64,000 bases of DNA from DASWJZ01 sp963720705 (GTDB lineage: Bacteria > Pseudomonadota > Alphaproteobacteria > Rhizobiales > Afifellaceae). The stretch lies in NCBI GenBank assembly GCA_963720705.1, contig CAVRGJ010000007.1, positions 310,001 to 374,000 on the forward strand, read 5' to 3'. Made by a program: the position numbers and the translations under genes. This document shows positions 1 through 8,836 of the stretch, piece after piece. Position 1 is the first letter of the stretch. Every line of letters begins with the position of its first letter. Below the pieces are notes generated by a model. The model had not been told where the DNA came from. It saw nothing but the letters and a program-made list of their open reading frames with translations, and made no database searches.

Positions 1-142
1 GTGGTTCTTCGGGTTGGGCTACGGCGCTTCGCTGCTTGCGCCGGTCTTCGCAGACAAGCGCGCCTGGCGCGTGCTCGACATTCTCATCGGCGTCGTCATG
101 TGGGCGATCGCCGGGCGGCTTGCGGCCGGGCTTCTTCCTTGA
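1..142 (+). CDS. LysE/ArgO-type amino-acid exporter, C-terminal end (partial)
   Basis: The reading frame that is open from base 2 ends at a TGA at 140-142 and gives 46 residues beginning WFFGLGYGA and ending AGRLAAGLLP. The FFGLGYGA...APVFA...AWRVLDILIGVVMW pattern is the last membrane-spanning hairpin of the LysE/ArgO exporter family, inner-membrane proteins that expel basic amino acids. The rest of the gene lies to the left of the window. The family call rests on pattern recognition of a short fragment, so the substrate cannot be stated. Confidence 0.7.
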   Translation, partial: WFFGLGYGASLLAPVFADKRAWRVLDILIGVVMWAIAGRLAAGLLP

Positions 143-152
143 CGGCGTGCCG

Positions 153-539
153 TCAGTTTTGCGCGAGCGGTGCGCGGATCGCCGCGTCGGCAGACATGCG
201 CTCGAAGACGTCGACCGAGGCACGGGCGAGACCAAGAAGAGCCGCGTCCATCCCAGCTTCCTCACCGATGGCAAAGCCGTCGCCTGAAGACGTGATCTGC
301 AGGAAGGAGTTCTTGCCATCCTCCTTCAGCCGGACGACGGCCGTGATCCCCGCGCCGGAGGGCGCAGGAAGCACAAACAGGAGATCAGCGCCGGCCGCTG
401 CGGCCGCTTCCTTGAGTGAGTCAACCAGCGGGCGGTGCCCTACTCCCATGTCGAGTGCCAGCTCGAACTGCAGGCGCCGCATGGTGAGGCCGTCCGCTCT
501 GTCCTCGGCGGGGGCGGCCTTCTGAGAGAAGCTTGTCAT
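153..539 (-). CDS. conserved hypothetical protein, about 128 aa
   Basis: A minus-strand frame lies convergent to the exporter tail and divergent from the acyl-CoA ligase. The chosen start (MTSFSQKAAP) is the second methionine of a frame that can extend to 581, and neither start has a convincing Shine-Dalgarno site. The product looks cytosolic: an alpha/beta pattern with no signal peptide or membrane helix and no motif I recognise. The absence of a competing long frame and an ordinary protein-like composition support it as a gene. No function can be assigned. Confidence 0.5.
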   Translation of the reverse strand: MTSFSQKAAPAEDRADGLTMRRLQFELALDMGVGHRPLVDSLKEAAAAAGADLLFVLPAPSGAGITAVVRLKEDGKNSFLQITSSGDGFAIGEEAGMDAALLGLARASVDVFERMSADAAIRAPLAQN

Positions 540-665
540 GGGGCGACCGTGTCCGGACAAACCGTGTCCGTGACAAGACATCTGCGCGGGAAAGCATTCT
601 TATCGTAAACGCGCCTTGCCAGGCCCGGCATAGCGGAGAAATATCCAGAAAAACCGGAGGAAACG

Positions 666-2285
666 ATGCGCGGACTGATGCAAGAGTGGCCGCTCCTCTG
701 CCACAAGATCATCGACCATGCGGCCTTACACCACGGCGATCGCGAGGTGGTGTCGCGCTCGGTCGAAGGCCCGATCCACCGCACGAACTATCGCGATGTG
801 CATTCCCGCGCGCGGCGCGTGGCGAAGCGGCTTGACGCGGACCGCTTTCGCCTCGGCGACCGCGCTGCGACGCTCGCTTGGAACACCTGGCGGCACCTTG
901 AGGTCTGGTACGGCTTGCTCGGACTCGGCGGCGTTTACCACACCGTCAATCCGCGGCTCTTCCCCGAGCAGATCGCTTGGATCGTCAACCACGCCGAAGA
1001 CCGGATGCTCTTCGTCGACCTGACCTTCCTGCCGCTGGTGGAGAAACTTCGCGACCACATGAAGTCCGTTGAGAAGGTGGTGGTGCTGACCGATGCGGCG
1101 CACATGCCGGAGACGCCCCTCGTTTGCGAGCCCTATGAGGAATGGCTCGCGGCCGACGACGACTTCGCCTGGCGGGAGTTCGACGAAAATACTGCGGCCG
1201 GCATGTGCTACACGTCGGGCACGACGGGGAACCCGAAGGGCGTCGTCTATTCGCACCGCTCGAACGTGCTTCATTCAATGATCGCGAACGGGCCGGACGT
1301 GTTTGGACTCTCAAGCAGCGACCGCGTCATGCCGGTCGTTCCAATGTTCCATGCAAATTGCTGGGGCATCGCGTTCACGGCGCCGCTTGCGGGGTCGGCG
1401 CTCATCATGCCCGGTCCCAAGCTCGACGGCGCTTCGATCCATGAGTTGCTGAATGCCGAGCGCGTCAGCTGCACGGCGGCCGTGCCGACCATCTGGCTGT
1501 CGCTGCTGCAGCACCTCGACGCCTCGGGCGGCAGCCTGCCGCACCTTAAACGCGTCGTCATCGGCGGCGCCGCCTGTCCGCGCATGATCATCGAGGCGTT
1601 CGAGGAGCGCTATGGCGTTCGTGTCCTCCACGCCTGGGGCATGACCGAAATGAGCCCGCTCGGCACGGTCTGCTCCTTCAAGCCCGAGGTCGCGGCGCTC
1701 GACAAGGAGGCGCGGCTCGATCAGCAGGAAAAGCAGGGGCATGCGCCGTTCGGTGTGGAGATCAAGGTTGTCGACGATTCCGACAAGGCTCTGCCCTGGG
1801 ACGGCAAAACCTTCGGTCGCCTGAAGGTGCGCGGACCGGCTATCGCCCGCGCCTATTTCCACGATGAGGCGGAAGTGCTCGACGAGGAAGGCTGGTTCGA
1901 AACCGGCGATGTCGCCCACATCGACAGCCACGGTTACATGCGCATCACCGATCGTTCGAAGGATGTGATCAAGTCGGGCGGCGAGTGGATTTCGTCGATC
2001 GACCTGGAGAATCTCGCGGTCGGTCATCCTGCGGTCGCCGAGGCTGCGGTAATCGGCGTGCGCCATCCAAAGTGGGATGAGCGTCCGCTGCTGATCGTCG
2101 TGGCGAAGGCGGACGCCGCGCCAAGTAAGGATGCGCTGCTCGATTTCCTCCGGCCAAAGGTTGCAAAGTGGTGGCTGCCTGACGACGTGGTCTTCGTCGA
2201 TGAAATCCCGCACACGGCCACGGGTAAGATCAAGAAGACGGAGCTGCGCGAACGCTTCCGCGACTATCGCTTGCCCGGCGCCTGA
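666..2285 (+). CDS. fatty-acyl-CoA ligase (AMP-forming), FadD/AlkK type
   Basis: This 539-residue member of the ANL adenylating superfamily activates a carboxylic acid through an acyl-AMP and transfers it to coenzyme A. The P-loop-like motif YTSGTTGNPKGVVYSH lies at residues 182-197, the A5 motif WGMTEMSP begins at residue 324, FETGDVAHID (A7) and RSKDVIKSGGEW (hinge) follow, and the catalytic-lysine motif TATGKIKK is near the C terminus. The length and spacing are full-size. The sequence resembles medium/long-chain acyl-CoA ligases of the AlkK/DmdB branch, so a methylmercaptopropionate-type substrate cannot be excluded. GGAGG at 656-660 sits just upstream of the ATG. It stands alone; the DUF1499 gene follows after 27 bp. 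Confidence 0.9.
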   Translation: MRGLMQEWPLLCHKIIDHAALHHGDREVVSRSVEGPIHRTNYRDVHSRARRVAKRLDADRFRLGDRAATLAWNTWRHLEVWYGLLGLGGVYHTVNPRLFPEQIAWIVNHAEDRMLFVDLTFLPLVEKLRDHMKSVEKVVVLTDAAHMPETPLVCEPYEEWLAADDDFAWREFDENTAAGMCYTSGTTGNPKGVVYSHRSNVLHSMIANGPDVFGLSSSDRVMPVVPMFHANCWGIAFTAPLAGSALIMPGPKLDGASIHELLNAERVSCTAAVPTIWLSLLQHLDASGGSLPHLKRVVIGGAACPRMIIEAFEERYGVRVLHAWGMTEMSPLGTVCSFKPEVAALDKEARLDQQEKQGHAPFGVEIKVVDDSDKALPWDGKTFGRLKVRGPAIARAYFHDEAEVLDEEGWFETGDVAHIDSHGYMRITDRSKDVIKSGGEWISSIDLENLAVGHPAVAEAAVIGVRHPKWDERPLLIVVAKADAAPSKDALLDFLRPKVAKWWLPDDVVFVDEIPHTATGKIKKTELRERFRDYRLPGA

Positions 2286-2312
2286 AGGCGGGGATATGCA
2301 GCGGCATCGGAG

Positions 2313-3293
2313 TTGCCAATGCCGTTGATGCGACGAAACGTGACGATCCGGCGGTCGCGCGCCGCCGGCTGGGCGCGACTGGCGGGAGGCCTTGCGCTGC
2401 CCGTGCTTGCGCTCGGCGTGTTCGGCATGCGCCTCGGACTCGTGCCGCAGGCGGCGCTTCAGCCCGTGCTCGTCGCCGGTTTCGCGCTTGGTCTTGCCGC
2501 ACTTGGCCTTGCGATCTACGCGCTCGCCGATATCTGGGCCTCCGGCGCGGAGGGCGCCGGATCGGCCTTTGTCGGTATCTTCTACGCGTCGCCGGTTCTC
2601 GTGGTCCTCGGCTTTATCGCAGCGGCGGCCGTCATCTACCCGCGCATCTCCGATGTCACGACCGACGTCAACGACCCGCCGCGTTTTTTCGGTCCAGGTG
2701 CTGCGCATCCTGCACCCGACGCGGGGAGCATCGCCCGCCAGGTGGCGGGCTATCCCGACATCGCGCCGCGCGTCTATCCGCTTCCGCTCGGTAATGTTTA
2801 CGTGGCGGCACGCGGTATCATGGATTCGAGCCACTGGACGGTCACCCGCGAGGTCCGTCCCGCCGAGCTTCCGATGGCGGCATCCCGAACCGGCCCCGCG
2901 CCCGTCGCTGCCGAGGATGCGGAGCTCACGCAGGCGCTTGCGGCGAAGAGCGTGATGACGCAGTCGCGCGGCGGCATGGCGACGGAGACGTTGCCGACTT
3001 CAGAGCCGCAGGCGAATGCTTCGCTCGTAGATTCGGTGCCGATCGACTTTGCCATCATCGAGGCGACCGCACCCACCCCGATTTTTGGCTTCATCGACGA
3101 CGTGGTCGTGCGCATGCGCGTGGCCGACGATGGAAGCACCATCGTCGATATGCGCTCGGCGTCACGCATCGGCGCCCACGACCTCGGTCAGAATGCGCGC
3201 CGCATCAAGTCCTACTTCGACAAGCTCGACGGAATCCTTCAGCCGGAGCCGGGAGCAGCCGGCAGCGACGGCGTCGCGTCCGCGGGCCAGTAG
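2313..3293 (+). CDS. DUF1499 domain membrane protein
   Basis: The frame begins with TTG at 2313, with ATG at 2319 as an alternative. The 326-residue product has about three hydrophobic segments (roughly residues 18-38, 47-70 and 83-106), followed by a soluble domain starting at ISDVTTDVNDPPRF, the hallmark opening of DUF1499. The remaining motifs DVVVRMR and SRIGAHDLGQNARRI are also typical of that domain. Such proteins are inner-membrane anchored; their biochemical role is not established. A stretch around residues 190-245 is poorly conserved low-complexity sequence. The 3' end overlaps the end of the convergent hydrolase gene by about 55 bp. Confidence 0.8.
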   Translation: MPMPLMRRNVTIRRSRAAGWARLAGGLALPVLALGVFGMRLGLVPQAALQPVLVAGFALGLAALGLAIYALADIWASGAEGAGSAFVGIFYASPVLVVLGFIAAAAVIYPRISDVTTDVNDPPRFFGPGAAHPAPDAGSIARQVAGYPDIAPRVYPLPLGNVYVAARGIMDSSHWTVTREVRPAELPMAASRTGPAPVAAEDAELTQALAAKSVMTQSRGGMATETLPTSEPQANASLVDSVPIDFAIIEATAPTPIFGFIDDVVVRMRVADDGSTIVDMRSASRIGAHDLGQNARRIKSYFDKLDGILQPEPGAAGSDGVASAGQ

Positions 3294-4180
3294 CTAGCCG
3301 CAAGTGTCGGCGGCCCGTCTGCCCTGACGGCATCGCGGGCGACGAGATCTTCGAGGTGGGCAAGTGTCGAGAGTGCGGCGGCGCCGAAAAGCAACGGATT
3401 GAGCCCGGTGTAGACGCGCGCGACAAGTTCCCGGACCGACGCGTCGCCGCGGCGCAGCCCGTCGAGGATCGCAGCCTCGCGCATCTTGCGGTGCGCGCGA
3501 AGCGCGCGCGCGTAAGAGGGCCCGTCGCGGATCTCGGCGCCGTGCGCCGGCAGGTAGAACCGCTCCGGCCGAGCCGCAAGTTTCTCCAGCGAAGTCATGT
3601 AGTCGGCCATCGAGCCGTCGGGCGGTGCCACAATCGTTGTCGACCAGCCCATGACGTGATCGCCGGAGAAGATGATGCCGGCGTCGGGCCAGGCGAAGGC
3701 GAGATGGTTGACCGTGTGCCCCGGTGTGGCGACGGCCTCAAGTCGATAGCCATCGCCGTCGATGGACGCGCCGTCCACAAGCAAATCGTCGGGAACGAAG
3801 TCGAGATCGGCGCCGGCGTCGAGCCGTGCTTCCTCCCCCGTCCGAGCGGCGCGGGCGGGGCGATGCGGCCCCGCCGCGAGGATCGGCGCCGCGATCCGTG
3901 CCTGGAGAGGCCGCGCGCCGGCCGAATGGTCGCGATGCGTGTGCGATACGAGAATGTGGGCGACCGGCGCACCGCCGATCGCGCGGACAAGCGCTTCGAT
4001 GTGGTTGGCATCCGCGGGGCCCGGGTCAAGCACCGCGAGCGTGTCCGTCCCGATCAGGAAAGTGTTGGTGCCGCGGAACGTGAAAGGTCCCGCATTCCCC
4101 GCGGTTACCCGCCGGACGCCGGGCGCGACCGTGACCGGCTCGTCCGTCGGCGGTGCGAAATCAAGGTTGAATTGAAGCGC
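3239..4180 (-). CDS. metallo-beta-lactamase-fold hydrolase
   Basis: The product contains the zinc-binding HTHRDHSAG motif, followed by TPGHTVNHLAF and FSGDHVMGWS, the three metal-ligand blocks of the MBL fold, in a soluble protein of about 313 residues resembling the LACTB2/GloB-like group. A GTG at 4180 (VALQFNLDFAPP) is chosen as the start because it matches where the conserved fold begins. The open frame continues to an ATG at 4273, which would overlap bioY. The gene is divergent from bioY, with about 77 bp between the chosen starts. The substrate is unknown; a thioester or RNA substrate would both fit the fold. Confidence 0.82.
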   Translation of the reverse strand, partial: ALQFNLDFAPPTDEPVTVAPGVRRVTAGNAGPFTFRGTNTFLIGTDTLAVLDPGPADANHIEALVRAIGGAPVAHILVSHTHRDHSAGARPLQARIAAPILAAGPHRPARAARTGEEARLDAGADLDFVPDDLLVDGASIDGDGYRLEAVATPGHTVNHLAFAWPDAGIIFSGDHVMGWSTTIVAPPDGSMADYMTSLEKLAARPERFYLPAHGAEIRDGPSYARALRAHRKMREAAILDGLRRGDASVRELVARVYTGLNPLLFGAAALSTLAHLEDLVARDAVRADGPPTLAASYWPADATPSLPAAPGSG

Positions 4181-4257
4181 CACGCGTTGGCCGGCTTCTT
4201 GCTGGTTTCCGACGCGCTCTCTATAGGGGACAAGGGACGCGCGGAAGGGCGGATTAC

Positions 4258-4872
4258 ATGAACGCAGTTGCAATGAAGGGGCCGCTCATCGGTCGCTTCG
4301 TTCCGGAAGAAAGCGGCAGGCGGGCCGCAGCGCTCGTCGGCTTTGCCATCCTCGGCAGCCTCATTCTCTGGGCCTCGGCCAAGATCAGCGTGCCGTTCTG
4401 GCCGGTGCCCATGACGCTCCAGACGGGCGCCGTTGCATTGATTGCCGCCGCCTACGGCTGGCGGCTCGGCCTTGCCACCGTTCTCCTCTACCTCGCCGAG
4501 GGCGCCTTCGGCCTGCCGGTGTTCCAGGGCACGCCCGAACGCGGCATCGGGCTCCTTTACATGGTGGGCCCAACCTGCGGTTTTCTTGTCGGCTTCGCGG
4601 CCGAGGCGGTCGTCGTCGGGTGGCTGGCCGAGCGCGGGTTCGACCGCAACCCGCTGAAGCTCTTCGGCGCCATGCTTCTCGGCGACGCCATCGTCTTTGT
4701 GCTCGGCTTCGCGTGGCTCGCCTGGTTCGCGATACTTGCGAGCGGTGCTCACGGAATCGGTGCCGCGAGTGCGTTCTCTGCGGGCGTCGCACCCTTCATT
4801 TTTGGCGATGTGGTGAAGCTCGCGCTTGCGGCGGCGCTGGTCGTCTCCGGCGCGCGGCTCGTCAGGCGCTGA
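4258..4872 (+). CDS. bioY: biotin transporter BioY
   Basis: This 204-residue polytopic membrane protein is the substrate-binding S component of a biotin ECF transporter. ISVPFWPVPMTLQTGAV is the signature of the BioY N-terminal half, and GPTCGFLVGF and FGDVVKLALA occur at the family-typical places. About six hydrophobic segments are visible. No bioM/bioN energising genes are adjacent; solitary BioY proteins are known in this group and may recruit shared ECF modules. A GGAAGGGCGG stretch precedes the ATG. The stop codon region overlaps the end of the convergent ABC gene by 11 bp. Confidence 0.9.
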   Translation: MNAVAMKGPLIGRFVPEESGRRAAALVGFAILGSLILWASAKISVPFWPVPMTLQTGAVALIAAAYGWRLGLATVLLYLAEGAFGLPVFQGTPERGIGLLYMVGPTCGFLVGFAAEAVVVGWLAERGFDRNPLKLFGAMLLGDAIVFVLGFAWLAWFAILASGAHGIGAASAFSAGVAPFIFGDVVKLALAAALVVSGARLVRR

Positions 4873-5869
4873 GCGGCAAGATTTCCGGCGTCTCCGGTAT
4901 CCATCCCTCCGCCACGCCGTAGCAGGCGTGCAGGCTCTTGCCGGCGGGCATCAGGTGCGGGCGTTCGCCGACGCAGATCGGCTCGCGCTTGTAAGGGCAG
5001 CGTGGATGGAACGGGCAGCCGCTCGGCGGGTCGAAGGGGGAGGGGATCTCGCCTTCGAGCTTTATCTTGGCGCGGCGCTTCTCCGGATCGGCGACAGGCG
5101 TCGCGGAGAGTAGTGCACGCGTATAGGGATGCAGCGGTCGGCTGAAGATTTCCTCGACCGGCGCGATCTCGACCGGGCGCCCGAGATACATCACCATGAC
5201 ATCGTCAGCCACGAACCGCACGACCGAAAGATCGTGGCTGATGAAGATGTAGGTCAGCGCGAACTGGTCCTGCAGGTCCGCGAGAAGATTCAGGATCTGC
5301 GCCTGGATCGAAACGTCGAGCGCTGAAACCGGCTCGTCGAGCACGACGATCTTCGGTTCCAGCATCAGCGCGCGGGCGATCGCGATCCGCTGCCGCTGTC
5401 CGCCGGAGAACATGTGCGGGTAGCGTGCATAGTGCTCCGGTCTGAGGCCGACGCGCCTCAGCATGTCGAGGGCTTTCGCGCGGCGCTCGGAGGCCCTGAG
5501 CGACGTGTTGATGATGAGCGGCTCCTCCAGGATCGCCCCCACCTTCTGGCGCGGGTTGAGCGAGCCGTAGGGGTCCTGGAAAACGATCTGCACGGTGTGG
5601 CGCAGTCCGCGCAGCGTCCCGCGATCGGCGCCGTTTACCTGCACGCCGTCGATGACGAGCCGCCCGTCGCTTGCCGGCTCGATCATGGTGACGACGCGGG
5701 CGAGGGTTGATTTGCCGCAGCCGGATTCGCCGACGACGGCGAGCGTCTTGCCGGTCTCGACGGAGAACGTCGCTCCGACCAGCGCCTGGACGATCGCGGG
5801 CTCGCGGAACGCACCGCGGCCGACGGCGTAATTGCGCGCTAGGTCGACCGCTTCGATGACGACGCTCAT
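4862..5869 (-). CDS. dppF: dipeptide/oligopeptide ABC transporter ATP-binding protein (DppF/OppF type)
   Basis: This 335-residue ABC ATPase carries Walker A GESGCGKST, the signature LSGGQRQRIAIARAL, Walker B VVLDEPVSALD and the C-terminal oligopeptide-transporter extension with the cysteine cluster PSGCPFHPRCPYK...ICVGERP. In this ATPase subfamily, that cluster can hold an iron-sulfur centre. The start MSVVIEAVDL at 5869 overlaps the stop of the preceding ATPase gene in an ATGA arrangement, so the two are translationally coupled. A much longer open frame upstream is a shadow of that gene. It is the last gene of the five-gene operon and runs into bioY tail-to-tail. Confidence 0.93.
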   Translation of the reverse strand: MSVVIEAVDLARNYAVGRGAFREPAIVQALVGATFSVETGKTLAVVGESGCGKSTLARVVTMIEPASDGRLVIDGVQVNGADRGTLRGLRHTVQIVFQDPYGSLNPRQKVGAILEEPLIINTSLRASERRAKALDMLRRVGLRPEHYARYPHMFSGGQRQRIAIARALMLEPKIVVLDEPVSALDVSIQAQILNLLADLQDQFALTYIFISHDLSVVRFVADDVMVMYLGRPVEIAPVEEIFSRPLHPYTRALLSATPVADPEKRRAKIKLEGEIPSPFDPPSGCPFHPRCPYKREPICVGERPHLMPAGKSLHACYGVAEGWIPETPEILPLSA

Positions 5870-6840
5870 GCCGCCTCCAGGCGCGCATTCCGCGGATAGT
5901 GGCAGAGCGCGCTGCCGAGCGCGGTCGACTGCACCGGCGGCACGACCTTGCGGCAGACATTGGTGGCAAACCCGCAACGCGGGTTGAAGAGGCAGCCACT
6001 CGGCCGGTCGCTTTGGCCAGGGACCACGCCGGGAATCGCGGGGAGCCGGTCGCTGGTGGCGCGGTCGGGGAGCGCCTCGAGGAGAGCGACGGTGTAGGGG
6101 TGGTGCGGCCGCGCGAAGATACCGCGCACGGCCTGCCGCTCCACCTGCTGGCCGGCATACTGGACGACGACGCGGTTGGCGGTCTCCGCGACGACGCCCA
6201 TCGAGTGCGTGATCAGCACCAGCCCCATGCCGGTCTCCGCCTGAAGCGCGAGCAGGAGGTCGAGGATCTGCGCCTGGATGGTAACGTCGAGCGCAGTAGT
6301 TGGCTCGTCGGCAATGAGAAGCTTCGGCCGGCAGGCGATTGCCATTGCGATCATCACGCGTTGGCTCATGCCGCCGGAAAGCTGGTGGGGGAAGGCGCCG
6401 AGCCGCCGTTCGGGCTCGGAGATGCCGACTTCGCGCAAGAGCGCGATCGAGCGCTCGCGCCGCGCCGCGCGATCCATGCCGAGATGCACGTTCAGCGCCT
6501 CGCCGATCTGGAAGCCGACCGTGAAGCACGGGTTCAGGCTGGACATGGGCTCCTGAAAGATCATCGCCATGTCTTTGCCGACGAACGCGCGCCTGCGTCG
6601 GGCGGAGATGGCGAAAAGGTCTTCGCCATCGAAGACGAGACGGTCGGCGGTCACCGTTGCCGTCTTCGGCAGAAGCCCCATGACGGCGAGCATGGCGACC
6701 GACTTGCCGGAACCGGATTCGCCCACGATCGCCACCACCTCGCCGGCCTCGACGTCGAGATCCATTCCGTCGACCGCCGTGAACGCGCCCGACATCGTAG
6801 CGAAGCTGACGGAGAGGTTGCGGATCTCGAGGAGGGGCAC
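5866..6840 (-). CDS. dppD: dipeptide/oligopeptide ABC transporter ATP-binding protein (DppD/OppD type)
   Basis: This 324-residue ABC ATPase has GESGSGKSV as Walker A, LSGGMSQRVMIAMAIA as signature, LLIADEPTTALDVTIQAQ as Walker B and the C-terminal DRPSGCLFNPRCGF cysteine motif of peptide-transport ATPases. The start is a GTG at 6840 (VPLLEIRNLSV) immediately after the permease stop; the frame extends to 6999, but that part is an out-of-frame shadow of the permease gene. It pairs with the downstream DppF-type subunit to form the ATPase heterodimer that powers the DppB/DppC channel. Confidence 0.92.
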   Translation of the reverse strand: MPLLEIRNLSVSFATMSGAFTAVDGMDLDVEAGEVVAIVGESGSGKSVAMLAVMGLLPKTATVTADRLVFDGEDLFAISARRRRAFVGKDMAMIFQEPMSSLNPCFTVGFQIGEALNVHLGMDRAARRERSIALLREVGISEPERRLGAFPHQLSGGMSQRVMIAMAIACRPKLLIADEPTTALDVTIQAQILDLLLALQAETGMGLVLITHSMGVVAETANRVVVQYAGQQVERQAVRGIFARPHHPYTVALLEALPDRATSDRLPAIPGVVPGQSDRPSGCLFNPRCGFATNVCRKVVPPVQSTALGSALCHYPRNARLEAA

Positions 6841-6842
6841 CG

Positions 6843-7763
6843 TCAGCTCCGCTTGAGCTTCGGGTCGAGCGCGTCGCGGAGCCCGTCGCCGATCAGGTTG
6901 ATGGCGAGCACGGTGATCAGGATTGCGAGACCGGGGAGCGTCACAACCCACCAAGCGCGCAGGATGAACCCGCGCGCTTCGGCGAGCATGGTGCCCCATT
7001 CCGGCGTTGGCGGCTGCGCGCCCATGCCGAGGAAACCGAGCGCCGCCGCATCGAGGATGGCGGTGGAGAAGGAGAGCGTCGCCTGCACGATGAGCGGCGC
7101 AAGGCAGTTGGGCAGGATGGTCATGACCATCAGCCGTATTGGGCCGGCGCCGGCGACCCGCGCGGACACTACGTAGTCCTTCGTCCGCTCCGCCAGGACC
7201 GAGGCGCGCGTCAGGCGGACAAAATGCGGCAGGTAGGAGATCGCGATGGAGATCATCGCATTGAACAGGCTCGGACCGAGGATCGCCACCAGCACCAGCG
7301 CCAGGAGCAGGCTTGGAAAGGCGAGGATCACGTCCATGACGCGCATGATCGCCGTCTCAATCACGCCGCGCGCGAAACCGGCGATGACCCCAAGAGCAAT
7401 CCCGCCGGCGAGCGAGACCCCGACGACAACAATGCCGATGAACAGCGAGTAGCGCGCCCCGAAGATGATGCGCGAAAGGATATCGCGGCCGACAGAGTCG
7501 GTGCCGAAGGGAAAGGCCCATGCGCCGCCGTCTTCCCACGCCGGCGGCTGCAGGAGATGATCGCGGAACTGTTCGCCGGGCGGGTAGGGCGCAATCAGCG
7601 GCGCGAAGACGGCGACAGCGACGATGAACACCAGAAACATCAGACCGAGGACGGCACCGCGGCTCTCGCTGAAATAGCCCCAGAACGCGACAAACGCGCC
7701 GGGCTGCTCTCGCCCTCTCTTGGGCGGCGCACCTCCACGAATCGGCACGGCTGCGTCGGCCAT
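6843..7763 (-). CDS. dppC: dipeptide/oligopeptide ABC transporter permease (DppC/OppC type)
   Basis: This 306-residue inner-membrane permease has an N-terminal OppC_N segment (about residues 30-75, with one transmembrane helix and PYPPGEQF), the GTDSVGRDILSRIIFGARYSL motif typical of DppC, and the EAA loop region ending in LGFLGMGAQPPTPEWG, followed by the final helices. About six membrane segments are visible. It lies directly downstream of the dppB-type gene with 3 bp between them and overlaps no other gene. It forms half of the channel through which peptides or related solutes pass. Confidence 0.92.
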   Translation of the reverse strand: MADAAVPIRGGAPPKRGREQPGAFVAFWGYFSESRGAVLGLMFLVFIVAVAVFAPLIAPYPPGEQFRDHLLQPPAWEDGGAWAFPFGTDSVGRDILSRIIFGARYSLFIGIVVVGVSLAGGIALGVIAGFARGVIETAIMRVMDVILAFPSLLLALVLVAILGPSLFNAMISIAISYLPHFVRLTRASVLAERTKDYVVSARVAGAGPIRLMVMTILPNCLAPLIVQATLSFSTAILDAAALGFLGMGAQPPTPEWGTMLAEARGFILRAWWVVTLPGLAILITVLAINLIGDGLRDALDPKLKRS

Positions 7764-7766
7764 CCT

Positions 7767-8777
7767 TCACCTCGCGCTGCGTATCCGCGGATTGATGACG
7801 CTATAGAGAACGTCGACGACGAGGTTCACCAGCATGACGGCGACCGCAATGAGGAGCAGGCCGCCCTGCACCGCCGGATAGTCGCGTCGTGAGATCGACT
7901 CGACCATCCATTTGCCGACGCCGGGCCAGGAGAAGATCGTCTCGGTCAGGATCGCGCCCGCCATCAGCACGCCGACCTGGAGGCCGATCGTCGTCACCAC
8001 AGGGATGAGCGCGTTCCTGAGCGCGTGCAGCCCGATCACGCGCCAGGGTGACAGACCTTTGGCGCGCGCGGTGCGCACATAGTCCTCGCTCAGCACTTCC
8101 AGCATTGCCGAGCGGGTCTGCCGCGCGATCACCGCAAGCGGAACCGTGGCGAGCACGATCGAGGGGAGAACGAGATGCGAGACGGCCGATTGAAAGGCCC
8201 CCTTCTGGCCCGACAGCTGCGAGTCGATCAGCATGAAACCCGTGAACGGTTTGATGAAATAGTCGGAGCTGATGCGGCCGGCGACAGGCGTCCAATGCAG
8301 CATCCCGGAGAAGACGACGATAAGGAGCAGCCCCCACCAGAAGATCGGCATGGAGTACCCGATCAGTGCGGCGCCCATCGTCAACTGATCGAGCGCGGTG
8401 CCTCGTTTCACCGCGGCTATGATGCCGAGCGGCAGGCCGACGATGATCGCGATGATGATCGCACACGCCGAAAGTTCGATGGTCGCGGGAAACAGCACTC
8501 GGAATTCCTGGAGGATCGGATGCGTGGTGCTCAGCGAGTTGCCGAGATCGCCATGCAGCGCCCGCCAGAGATAGTCTAGGTACTGCTGCCAGATCGGGCG
8601 ATCGAACCCGAACTGATGCATCAGCGCCGCATGGCGCTCAGGCGTGATGCCGCGCTCGCCCGACATCGCGACGACCGGGTCGGCTGGGAGCAGCCGGATA
8701 AAGCTGAAGGATACGACGGTGATCCCGATGATCGTCGGGACGATCAGCGCCAGACGGCGAAGAAGGAAGCGGAGCAC
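7767..8777 (-). CDS. dppB: dipeptide/oligopeptide ABC transporter permease (DppB/OppB type)
   Basis: This 336-residue permease starts MLRFLLRRLALIVPTIIGITVV, the first helix typical of DppB, and carries DPVVAMSGERGITPE and the conserved EAA segment RTARAKGLSPWRVIGLHALRNALIP. About six membrane helices are predicted by eye. It follows the binding-protein gene after about 59 bp that contain a strong hairpin. Its partner in the channel is the adjacent DppC-type permease. Confidence 0.92.
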   Translation of the reverse strand: MLRFLLRRLALIVPTIIGITVVSFSFIRLLPADPVVAMSGERGITPERHAALMHQFGFDRPIWQQYLDYLWRALHGDLGNSLSTTHPILQEFRVLFPATIELSACAIIIAIIVGLPLGIIAAVKRGTALDQLTMGAALIGYSMPIFWWGLLLIVVFSGMLHWTPVAGRISSDYFIKPFTGFMLIDSQLSGQKGAFQSAVSHLVLPSIVLATVPLAVIARQTRSAMLEVLSEDYVRTARAKGLSPWRVIGLHALRNALIPVVTTIGLQVGVLMAGAILTETIFSWPGVGKWMVESISRRDYPAVQGGLLLIAVAVMLVNLVVDVLYSVINPRIRSAR

Positions 8778-8795
8778 GGCACAGGGCCTGGAAAG

Positions 8796-8824
8796 GATGT
8801 GGGGGCGTCAATCGCCCCCACATC
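8796..8824 (-). terminator. perfect 12-bp stem-loop between dppA and dppB
   Basis: Bases 8796-8807 and 8813-8824 are exact reverse complements (arm GATGTGGGGGCG), separated by a 5-base loop. No run of T follows on the transcript strand, so this is not a canonical intrinsic terminator. Its place between the binding-protein gene and the permease genes suggests an mRNA-stabilising or attenuating hairpin. Such hairpins are known to keep binding-protein transcripts more abundant than those of the membrane components. The structure is seen; the function is inferred. Confidence 0.6.
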
Positions 8825-8836
8825 ATGCTCGGTGAT

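Noticed and set aside
1311..2834. 507-codon minus-strand open frame opposite the acyl-CoA ligase and DUF1499 genes
   Set aside because: It has a composition typical of antisense to GC-rich coding sequence (Arg/His/Asp-rich), no recognisable motif, and it covers two clearly conserved genes.
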